Shown here in pieces: positions 1 through 11,800 of a stretch of 64,000 nt of DNA. This DNA comes from Liolophura sinensis (taxonomy: Eukaryota > Mollusca > Polyplacophora > Chitonida > Chitonidae): NCBI RefSeq assembly GCF_032854445.1, contig NC_088295.1, forward strand, positions 34,814,510 through 34,878,509, given 5' to 3'. Made by a program: the position numbers and the translations under genes. The notes below the pieces were generated by a model. The model was not told the origin of the DNA. It saw only the letters and a program-made list of their open reading frames with translations, and ran no database searches. The stretch's first letter is position 1, and each line of letters starts with the position of its first letter.

Positions 1-442
1 TACGGCCTGTGCTGTCCTCAGAGTGTCAGAGCTGTATGTGAAGAAAACATGTGCTTGATCTTCAAGTAATTTTGAATTCATAGCACCTCATTAAGCAGGA
101 GTAATTGAGCAAGACCATAATGTCGCATTTAACACAATTGTAACTAAAGCTTCCACTCAGGAAGCATCCAAAAATCACAAAAATTAAAGTTAAACCCCCA
201 AACAAGTTGTCAGTCACCATTTTAATGGTGTGTATCACCTTGATTTCAATCCAAACACTCCACAAGTTTAGCTTTCTCTGGACAATGTCAAGTGCGGCCA
301 GTTAAAATGGAAAATGGTACATTTGTAGTGTAGCGCTTTGTTCTTTGTTTTCCCAAACAACTAGGTGATATGAAGTTAGAATTAATGTAGGAATTAAAGA
401 AACATGCTTTTTTGTTTACAGCTTTGACATATTGAGAACAGC
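1..442. other. AT-rich non-coding stretch at window edge
   Basis: No cadherin-type exon, RNA gene or clear repeat was recognised. It is probably an intron of the cadherin-23-like gene that continues downstream, because the first recognisable exon (2803) starts inside a cadherin repeat and so needs upstream exons. A C-rich homopolymer-like run follows at about 443-468. Confidence 0.4.
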
Positions 443-469
443 CCCCCCCCTCCCCCCTCCCCCCCCAAA

Positions 470-2075
470 GCTCTCTGGTTTACTCTGTGCCCTCTAGTTC
501 CTATGGTCTCTTTAGTTTACTCTAGATCCTCAAGTTCTCTATTGTCTCTCTGGTTTACTCTATTCCCTCTAGTTCCCTATGGTCTCTCTTAACCGGCCAC
601 AATAGCACAGTTGGAAAAGCATCCGCTTTGGGAGCAGTAGATCCAGGGTTAATCCTGGGTGGAGTCACACCTTTGACCTTAAAAGAGGAAGTCGTAACTT
701 CCTCGCTTGGCGTTTAGCATGAAGGAGATAGTGCAATGACTGGTTGACCTGTAAAATGGCTCGGGCGGGGCGGCTTGCTTGCCTTCGGTAAGGCATCACA
801 TTGAAGCAGCACTAGATAAAAGAGTGATGGAAATCCGTCCTGCAACAAGGAGGCACATTACGAAATATAAGGATTCCTTCGTCGTCATATGACTGAAAAA
901 TTATTAAGTACAACGTTAAACCTCAAGCACTCACTCATTCACTCTCTGGTTTACTCTAGTCTCACTAATTCCCTATGGTGTCTCTGGTTTACTGCAGGCC
1001 CTCTGCTTCCCTATGGTCTCTCTGGTTTACTCTAGGCCCGGTAGTTCCCCTTGGTCTCTCTGGTTTATTTTTGGTCCTCAAGTTCCCTATGATCTCTCTG
1101 GTTTACTCTAGTCCCACTAATTCCCTATTGTCTCTCTGGTTTATTTTTGGTCCTCAAGTTCCCTATGATCTCTCTGGTTTACTCTAGTCCCACTAATTCC
1201 CTATGGTCTCTCTGGTTTAGTGTAGGCCCTCTAGTTCCCTATGATCTCTCTGATATACTCTACTCCCACTAATTCCCTATGGTCTCTCAGGTTTAGTGTA
1301 GGCCCTCTAGTTCCCTATGATCTCTCTGGTTTACTCTAGTCCCACTAATTCCCTATTGTCTCTCTGGTTTATTTTTGGTCCTCAAGTTCCCTATGATCTC
1401 TCTGGTTTACTATAGTCCCACTAATTCCCTATGGTCTCTCTGGTTTAGTGTAGAACCTCTAGTTCCCTATGATCTCTCTGATATACTCTAGTCCCACTAA
1501 TTCCCTTTCGTCTCTCTGGTTTATTTTTAGTCCTCAAGTTCCCTATGATCTCTCTGGTTTACTCTAGTCCCACTAATTCCCTATGGTCTCTCTGGTTTAG
1601 TGTAGGCCCTCTAGTTCCCTATGATCTCTCTGGTTTACTCTAGTCCCACTAATTCCCTATCATCTTGGTTTAGTGTAGGCCCTCTAGTTCCCTATGATCT
1701 CTCTGGTTTACTCTAGTCCCACTAATTCCCTATTGTCTCTCTGGTTTAGTGTAGGCCCTCTAGTTCCCTATGATCTCTCTGGTTTACTCTAGTCCCACTA
1801 ATTCCCTATCATCTCGGTTTAGTGTAGGCCCTCTAGTTCCCTATGATCTCTCTGGTTTACTCTAGTCCCACTAATTCCCTATCATCTCCGTTTAGTGTAG
1901 GCCCTCAAGTTCCCTATGATCTCTCTGGTTTACTCTAGTCCCACTAATTCCCTATTGTCTCTGGTTTAGTGTAGGCCCTCTAGTTCCCTATGATCTCTCT
2001 GGTTTATTGTAGGCCCTCTAGTTCCGTATGATCTCCCTGGATTACTCTAGTTCCACTAATTCCTTATGGTCTCTC
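470..2075. repeat. Minisatellite array, interrupted by a SINE
   Basis: The array repeats variants of TCTCTCTGGTTTACTCTAG, then a short C-rich spacer, then TTCCCTATGGT or TTCCCTATGAT. Units are about 37-40 bases, often alternating as a two-unit higher-order form (one ending GTCCCACTAA, the other GGCCCTCTAG). Copies lie at about 470-595 and 938-2075, on both sides of a SINE, so the SINE landed in an existing array. It probably lies in a cadherin intron. Confidence 0.9.
594..937 (+). mobile_element. tRNA-derived SINE, family A, copy 1
   Basis: The head resembles a tRNA: an A-box-like AGCACAGTTGGAAAAGC and, about 35 bases later, a B-box-like GGGTTAATCC. The body contains GGCTCGGGCGGGGCGGCTTG and the end carries a CACTCA-rich tail. 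It matches 22934-23333 over almost its whole length, which defines the family. It sits inside the minisatellite, so it is younger than that array. The family name is not assigned. Confidence 0.8.
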
Positions 2076-2175
2076 TAGGTTACCTTAGCCATCTGGTTTA
2101 CTCAGGGCCATTTCCTTTGAATTCCTCGGCTTCCCTGTACCCATGAAATTGGCCACTGTTGTTTGGGTGGAGTGT

Positions 2176-2650
2176 TATTGGGTATAGTGCTAGGACACCC
2201 ATTAATCAACCAGTTCCACACAGAATTTTACATAAATACCCCAACAGAAGAGGGGGAGAGTACATGGCTTGATCAAAGTTACTTATTGACAGATTGTGAA
2301 GCATTTCACAATTTGGCACAAGCCTTTTACAATTTGACATGTATTACCCAACAGATTTGACACAAGCAGTAAAATTTGACATGCATTACCCAACAGATTT
2401 GACACAAGCATTTTACAATTTGACATGTATTACCCAACAGAAGAGGGGGAGAGTACATGGGTTGATCAAAGTTGCTTATTGACAGATTGTGAAGCATTTC
2501 ACAATTTGACACAAGCATTTTACAATTTGACATGTATTACCCAACAGATTTGACGCAAGCATTTTACATTTTGACATGTATTACCCAACAGAAGAAGGGG
2601 GAGAGTACATGGGTTGATCAAAGTTGCTTATTGACAGATTGTGAAGCATG
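2176..2650. repeat. Higher-order tandem repeat
   Basis: Short units containing TTTGACACAAGCATTTTACA and GACATGTATTACCCAACAG are embedded in a longer unit that also holds GGGGGAGAGTACATGG and TTGATCAAAGTTGCTTATTG. The longer unit appears about three times. It ends just before the first recognisable cadherin exon. No coding sense is seen. Confidence 0.8.
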
Positions 2651-2802
2651 AAGCTGAAATCAGTCTAATCTGGAGTCTTCATCCATATACACGCAGTAGA
2701 TAATCTGTATGATAGCATATGTCCATCAACCATGAGGCAGATGTGTGCAGAGTTTTGGTATCAGTCAATCATTCTGATTTGTTTGTTATTCTATCCTTGT
2801 AG

Positions 2803-5800
2803 GACTACTTCAGTGTAAAACCTGACACCGGAGAAATTATAGTGGTTAGCAGTCCTCTAGATCGAGAAACTGCTGAAGTTGTGAAGTTAACCGTTCGTGT
2901 CCGTGACAAGAACGCTCTACCAGCTTTTGGAGAACAGACAGCAACAGGTAGGGGTAATCATCTCAACAACTGGGAAAACGACACTGATTAGGCAGATATG
3001 ATAATTATGATGACATACCAGTACTGCAGGTGCGGTGCTTTTCCTTTGTCCTGTATTAATTCAGATTGTACATGCTTATCTGAATGAAGATACTTGGTAA
3101 GGAGTCCGTGTCTTCCAAGCTTATATGTTGCCTTATTAACAGGACTGGTAAGGCACCACTGGTTCAAAGCCAGCTTTTACTGTTTCTGTTTGTTGCTTTA
3201 AGTCAAGAGCTTTGTCATGCCCCAGGATCACATAGCCAGACCTGCCTACTTGGACGATTTTGGCGTATTTTGTAAGACAAACATATAGAAAATACGACCG
3301 TACACGAAAGAGGTATAAAATATGCTTAGAAGCCATACACGGAAGAAAATAAAATCCAAAGTTTGATTTTGTTTTTTTTTTCCTTGTCATTGTATGAGCA
3401 CGCTTTTCCAGGCAAAATGGCTGGCGATGACGTGCACAAACAAAGTAAATGTAAAAGCACGAAGTGAAAAATTCTTGAACAAAGCACGCCTTTATAATTC
3501 TCAGAATTACAATGTTGCAACTGGAAAATTCACTTCATCACATGATCAGTACAGGTCCCCAGTCTAGAAAAGCTGTCAAACTTAATTAATCCAAGATTGC
3601 TCCTGTCACAAATATTTTAGGGTATTCATATATGTGACATTTGTTCCAGTCTACAATTTTTTTACAGCGCAGTAAGCAAACTGTTCAAAAAATCCTGATC
3701 ATAGAAAATATACAGAACACATCAAAGATTATACACCAGCTAAACGTGCTATATCCTTATTACAGTCATTATCTTGAAGTAGAACATGAAGAATTTTCCT
3801 CTTAATGACCCAAACTAAGACACCAAACATGTCTTTTGTTGCCCAGTAGGGTACCTTAGCCTTTTTTCTGGAAATTCCTGACATCTCTATTTTAGTGATA
3901 GAAGTAAAGGCTTACTGTTACTAAAACTTTTTTGCATGCGTGCTTTTATTTGAAGTGATTTTTAAGAAGGGTTAAAAATATATCGGCCACATTGTTGTCG
4001 TGATTTTGTTCACATCAAATCAGATTTGTACATGTAAACACGAGTGTTTGTACACATTACATTCATTAGGGGTAGCACATCTGCATAACTGCCTTAGGTT
4101 TTTAAAGCCAGACATAGTTTTGACCTTGACAAGATTTGATTTTTATGCTCAGAATTGTCTTAGACCGTCATGACAAAAATGAAAATCAGCTTTAACGTTC
4201 AAATCAAAGATCAAGAATAATGCCTGACGTTAAGACCAAATCTGACTAAGACAGCTTCATCATGCTGGGGTCTGGAGTTTTACCCACAGCACTTCTCCCA
4301 TAAATCCAACTTACGTCAAACAATGACAAATTCTTGAGCAAGGTGTTAAACGCCAATGAAACAAAAATATATGTATATTTCTACTCTCCTTGTCTTGGAT
4401 CGATTCCCCCCTTCACTCCCCCATTATTGACATTAAAGAATGCATGGAGACACCCACTGTTGGGATACAAAACTGGTGAAAGTTTCATTGATGACTTTGC
4501 TTTTTCAGGCACGGTCACAGTCACACTTTTGGATTATAATGACAATGCGCCAGAGTTCTCCAAGCCTCAAGGATACAGTAGAAATGTTTCAGAGAGAGAA
4601 GTTCCAGGCTACGAAATCTTGACCGTATCCGCCATAGATAAAGACAAAGATCAACGTATAGAGTTTGAGCTGTCTCCTCAAAGCCCTAAGTTTTCCATTG
4701 ACAGGTCAACAGGTTTGTGTTGTAGCCTAAACATCAGTTATATTTCTACATATGCATGATGCTAAAGTAACTTTGGATTGTGTTGGACATCCAGTGCAAT
4801 TGTAATTATAACTTCAGCATACCAGAGAACAGGTCGTGGGTGAGTGGTTTTCACTCCTTCATTCCAGTAACTAGAACACATTAGGTGTGGATTCAAACCG
4901 CATCACTTTGTGATGTCGTGATATTACATTCTTGATCCTTACTAGTCCAAAAAAGCAGGGAATATAATATCTTGTCTAATCCTGGATCATGTAATGCAAA
5001 CTCCTGTTCGTTTTGTAGGAAAGGTAACTTTGTCAGAGAAGCTTGACCGTGAGAAAGAAGGAAACCACACCGTCACTGTGATAGCATATGACAGCGGCAC
5101 TCCTAGACTGTCATCCAACACCACTGTTACCATCAATGTGCTGGATGAAAATGACAACAATCCCCAGTTTGTGTCACACCCCCAGGAGATACTAATCTCT
5201 GAAGACTCTCATGTAGATGATAGCATTTTCACATTTCGGGCAACAGATCTGGACAGCGGGAAATATGCGGAGATCAATTACCACATCGAAGCAGGAAATG
5301 CCGATCAAAAGTTTAGACTTAACTCAACAACTGTGAGTGCATCTCTGTGTATAAGATATTTAAAAACGTGCGTGAAGATTAGATAGGTATATACTGTTGG
5401 TTGGCTCTGGACAAAAAGTACACCAGGCTACCCAGCCTTTGGCTATTTGAGGTCATTACTCCAGGCCACCCAGCCTTTGGCTGTTTGAGGTAATTACTCC
5501 GGGCTACCCAGCCTTTGGCTGTTTGAGGTCATTACTCCGGGCTACCCAGCCTTTGGCTGTTTGAGGTCATTACTCCAGGCTACCCAGCCTTTGGCTGTTT
5601 GAGGTCATTACACCAGGCTACCCAGCCTTTGAATGTTTCTGACCAAAGTTGAGGCCATTTTCTCATATTAAATGAAGTCACATGTTTGAATCCAGCTGCA
5701 GCCTTACATTGTATGTCAGTAGGTTTGGAACTTTGTTAGGGTCTGTGCTACAGCACAGCTCAGGCTAAGTCAAAACCAGACAGGAGATTAGCGCAGCCCT

Positions 5801-8800
5801 TGAAAGTTTGAGAGTGTTTTTAGGGCGCCTGACCTGCAGAGTCAGTGATCCATCCACTGTGACTGATTGCACACACACAGTCAGTGATCCATCCACTGTA
5901 ACAGATCGCACACAGAGAATCAGTGATCCATCCACTGTGACAGATCACACACACATGGCTGAGCTTTATTAATGTGCCTACATGCTGGCTGTGGAAAGTT
6001 GACAGAAAATCTAGCTCTTTGTTAGAATGGTATTAAAGAATTTTTGAAAGACTAACACCATACATGAGACTCAAGCAAAGTATCTGATGTGTGTCTTTTT
6101 GATTGCAACGTGGCAATCTTCTTTTAAAGTAGTGATTTACAAATGAGTTGATGCAAGCTTTGTAATGAATCACCACAACTGCTAAAACTAGCTCACTCTT
6201 CATATCCCATGAAAAGTGAACAGATATTTTTTGTTTCTTCTGTAGAAGGTTTTCTGTATTGTCATTAGCCAGAGAAAAATTATCTGACACTCGGTAATTT
6301 AGATAACCAAATTGACACCTTGATACGGACATGCCATGCAACAATAACGCTGTAATACAATACAAATTTCATGTCCAAAAAGTGGTAATAAATACAAACT
6401 TAATAATGGACAAATTAGATTTTGTCTATATAACTTTGTTATATAACTTTGTCTCTTTAGCTACAAAATGCCTTCATTTAAATAATTCCACTCTGTTAAT
6501 TTATGCTTAACAATACATTGTTTGAACCAACACTCAGATGAAATCATATATCATTTTGTCTGTGAACTTGTATAAAAGTTGGAGTAAAATGTATGTGCAT
6601 AACCTGTATGTGTATAAATAACATGTTTACAAGTTGTTGGGTTTTTTCTTCAGTTTGGACAGTAGTGCGTTGGTGTTTGCTATACTTGTGTAAAATATCC
6701 TGGATGTTAGCAGCAACAGCAAAGCGGATTATTGTAGGTCTAATTAAAGTAGTCAAAAGCTTCACGCGGAGGCCGGGAAGAAGAAATGTTATCTTAGTGT
6801 CCACACTAGATGTGGACCGAAAAGGCACAAAACACAAAGAAGCGAGAACTAAACTATTTATCAAAAGTTGCTTCTCAAAATTTGATTTTTTACTCAGTGT
6901 TAGTCAAAGGACTGCATGACACAAAGACAGAAATATTTTTCAAGAACTGTTCGCCCAGATACTATCTAGATACATCATCGATGCAGTTTCTTATTTTTCA
7001 TTTTGGTTTAATTTTTTATATTTATAGCGCTATTAATTATTGGTGTATTTTTCAACCAGGGTGAATTGTTTGTAAACAGCCAGTTAGACCGGGAGATTAA
7101 AGCTGAGTACCAATTGCGAATTGAGGCCAGAGACAACTATCAGGATCCAGAGCCCATCAATAGAAGGAGCAATGTGACCACCTTTACTGTCAAGTTGTCA
7201 GACGTCAACGACAACTCACCTGTCTTCAATAGCACAACATTCTATGTGACGGAGGAGGTGCGTGAGGATAGAAGCATTGGATCTTTTGTGTACACAATAA
7301 CTGCCACAGACAAGGACGCGGGCAGTAATGGCAGCGTGAGCTATGAGCTAAGCAGTAGTACTAATGCTACTAATGCTACTGATGCTACGGGAGTACAGTT
7401 GTTCCGTATCGAGCCTTCATCAGGGAAGATCACTGTGGCTCATTCCTTGACGGACACTGTGGGCTGGAGGTTCCTCACTGTTATAGCCAAGGACGGAGGC
7501 TCACCCCAGAACTCTGCCAGTGCCACTGTTTTGGTGGAGATATTGGATGTGAATGTTCATGCACCAAATATCAAAGAACCAAATGGCCCAATATATATTA
7601 AAGAGGTATGTGTACTGGCTGCAGTCATTGCTCATATAAAGTAGTGTATTTCAGTGATGCTAATTACTGTAAATTTCCAAATATTGAAAATTTAGCCTTT
7701 GTGTGTAGTTTACCGTTCAAGCAAGTGCTATTGCGGCTGAAAGGGCACTTATTGTGTACAGCTCCAGTTTTGCATACATTTGTGCTAATTACAGTAAATT
7801 TCAAAATTATGTGACTTTATCACACTCAGGTAAATATTAAGGTTGGCATCTGAAAATATGCAAAATGTATTGACTTGAAGTTTTGCATCTGTGTGTCTCC
7901 TACAGCCCAAATCTCTTCCTTTTGTTACATGATTGTTTACTTGGTTATTCTGTTAAAGGGCACAGGAGTTGGAGCCAGTGTTTACAATTTCACTGCAACA
8001 GACAAGGATGAGGGAAAGAATGGTGAGATTGACTTTGAGCTAATCACGAGTGTAGGAAGACCGCAGATCAACAAAAATTTTACGCTGGACCGTAAAACTG
8101 GGGCTCTGACCACGAAAATAAATTTAGATTATGAGACAAGAAAGGAGTACACTGTAAGTACTTTTGTAAAGAAGTGTAAGGTGAAATTTAAAGGAGAAGA
8201 AAACTTAAATATCACACAAATACCATTGAAAAGTGTATGCATTTCCTCACAGTTGCATGCCATAAAAAATTCTAATATGTACCTCAAGTTAATTAATTAT
8301 AAATGAAGTCAGCGCCAACATCCACTGTGGGCAACTCCATTTTGCCAAAGAACTAGTCCTGAAGTCTTCTGTGTTAAAAGAAGAAGTTCCGTCGGAAACC
8401 GCCGAAGTGCGGTTCGTTCATTTCCGGTAGAACTCTTCTTTCCAGGAGGTAGCGAACACTATAAGTGGTTTTCCGCTTGATGATCGGGAATCCAGAATGT
8501 TGTACGTAGGTTCCGAGTTTACAAGAACAAGCTGGCAGTTTTAACGACTTTGATTGGCTGAGAGGCAACACACTCCCAGCATAAATTACAGGGTGTTAAA
8601 GATGGAGGACGCGATGAACTCAGCGATTTATGCCAACTTTGCTGTTTTCAGGCTTTAAATGTATAGTGAGGAAAAATTGCAAAATTATGCAGCACTCACC
8701 ATCAGGTAGAAAAAAATATGCTCTTTTCAGCCTATAGTGTCATTTTTTAAAATTTTCTTCTCCTTTAAATAATCCTGTGGACCACTTGATTTATTTTTTT

Positions 8801-11800
8801 GGAAAATCAAAGGACTGTAAACAAAAACATGGGCTCAATTGAGAGCATAACAGTAATTTGATAAACTGTACAATTTAAATGTTGGTAACGACTTTAAGAG
8901 GAAATCAGTTTTAGCATGCAAAACAAATAAAATTTAATGCTAAATTTCATTTAATTTCATCTGATCTTTGCTCATTTGATATTTGGAAAAGACTCCATAT
9001 GCAGTTTCAGTATATAACTTCTCACTAAAATATCCAAAAAATGGAATAAAAATAAAGTCTAAAATCCAGCTTTTTATTTAGTTCGATCATAATCCTTCAT
9101 TTTAATTTTTCTCATTTTCATGACTTCCCAATAACGTAAATATATCTTTTTTCATCCTCTGACATTCATTCTACCCGTTAAACAAAAATTTTATTGGACT
9201 GGACTAAGTTTTATGATGAAACACATGTGAATAAAACAAACACCAGCCCTAATCTTTGATCTTATTATATCCAGCTCTATGTACAAGCCAAGGATAATGC
9301 TCCTGAGGATCAAAAGAGTAGCAGAATTGTGGTACATATATATGTGATTGACGAGGATGATAACCCACCCAAGTTTGACCCAACTGAACACCCACGGAAT
9401 GTCCCAAAGGAGTTTGTTATTGAAGAGAATAAAGATGGCCTAGTTGGCAAAGTAACAGCATTTGATGCTGATTCTACCAACACTTCCAACATTTGTTACT
9501 GTTTTGTAGGTAAGTGCTCAGCAGTAAGTACATAGCGACTGGTCCTGAATAGAATTTCCGTCAGGTCAGTTACCTGTGCTGATGAAGGTGTAATGCCTTG
9601 AAACGCTTTCATTTCCGTGCAGTAATTGATTAATTGAGTAATTGAAAACCAGCTTGATTTCTGGGGAACTTCTGTACATTTGGTTCAGTTTTCTGAATTA
9701 GTTACATGGAATTAGCCCAAACTTAGGATCAACACAATTACATATGTGTTAAAGGGATACAGAATCGACTCTGATTGACTACAATGAGTGATGGAGAACT
9801 CCAAGCTATGCCTAGACTAAGCTAAATTTTAGGCCACTGTTAAGTATGAGCATATTGACATGAAGTAAACCCCAGCCCACAAGGTTGCTGTTCTTGATGA
9901 TACAGTTATAGTGGTCAGATGAATTGGTATGTAAACAGCTTTTTACCATGTTGCTGATTTTCAGTATATTGATTATCTATGTCATGTTCATGACGCTGAC
10001 TTCATTTGAATAAAGCTGTAATGTACATGGAAAGATCCGTGTCATGGCTTCCCTTGATCTCTGTCCAGTTTCCTGCCACGATAATGCTGGCCGCCATTGT
10101 ATAAAGTGAAATGTTCTTTTAACATGAGTTTAATTTGTAAATCTGAGTAACGTAAATGTTGTTGATTAGGGACTGTTCATGCATGGCCGGAAATGCTTTT
10201 GCTCAGTGTTGTGACTACTTTTGTCATTGATAGGTGATCATGATGGAAACTTTGACCTGGACAGGACTACAGGGGAGATAAGGCTGTTACAGAAGATTGA
10301 CAGAGAAACAACACCGGGTCCTTTTAGCCTTGTTGTTAAAGCACTCCAAAACTGCAACAACTGTAATGATGTGCGCAGACGCAAGCGGGCCATTACCCCA
10401 CCACCTTGGTATAATGCTTCAGATGAAACCATGCTGTGGATTACAGTGAATATTAAGGACGTCAACGACAACAAACCAGTGTTTAAAAACAAAGAAATCA
10501 GTGTGGGAATAACACGTGACACTCAGTATGGGGAGGACATCATATCGCTCTCTGTAAGTTAACTTTGCAATTTCTATGAAATTTGACTATAGCGATCTCA
10601 TATGTATCATATTGTGCTATTGTGAATCTGTTGTTGAGAGATTAGTCTGCTTAACATGCTATTAATGATGCATGTTGTAGGAGGGTCGTTGCCCACTGAT
10701 CAGCCATATCAGTATCATGGATTTTAAATCGATAAGTACATCATCTATAAGTTGAGATGTTCAAAGCAAATGTGAAATTTAAAGACTATTGAAAGTGTGT
10801 AAAAACATGCGTTACAACAACACAGGAATATTTGGGGAACATATATGCAGAGTGTATTTGTGACATGACACGCCTAATTGTACTTGTCATTTTCTCAGTA
10901 TTTTGTTATTGTAGTAGTTTAGCACATTGTCTGTGCTGAATCAGTATTAGTCCACTTCTGTTTGAAACTTAATGACCAGGGATTTTAATGAGAACTGATC
11001 AACTTTTGGTTTGGTCATTTTTCCCTTTGTCTGATCACCCTTTGGTGTTGCTCAAATTTTGAAAGGAGCAGACTTACCTTTCGTCTCCTTGATACTGGTT
11101 GTTAATTGTTGATGTGTTTTTGAGAGTAATTTATCTATTGTTAGTGTGGATGTTTTACATAATGTCTAATTGGGGGCCTTCTTGTCAGCGGTGGTTAGCA
11201 CACTAGCTCAGAGCAATGACTTGCAAGCCTCACACCAATGTGGTCGCTGTGAGTTCAAGTCCAGCTCATGCTGGCTTCCCCTCTGGCCATACATGGGAAG
11301 CTCTACCAGCAACCTACGGATGGTTGTGGGTTTCTCCCAGACTCTGCTCAGGTTTCTTCCCACCATAATGCTGGCCATTGTCTTATAAGTGAAATATTCT
11401 TGAGTACGGCGCAAAACACCAATCAGTGGGATCAAATCAATTCTAATGTATAGTTAATACTGTCTAAATTATACTGTTTTATAGGAGTATGTAACAGATG
11501 AGGACGAGGCTGAAAACAACAAGCGACATAATTTCGTCATTGTTGGTGAAATCAAGGCTACTCTAGATAATTTGGGCGAGGAGCGTGCAGAAGACATGTT
11601 TAAGTTGTCCCCCTCTGGGGTTGTCAAGACCAATACATATTTCAAGGCTAATTGGTTCGGATTTTTCTCCTTCAATGTTCTAGTAGCGGATTCTGCAGGA
11701 AATTCATCAGCTGATGTCAAGGTGAGCGCTGTACTAATGTGCAACATTCGATTTGTAGTGCAACCAGTTCTTCCCTCAGTCCCATAAAGTTAAAAGACTG

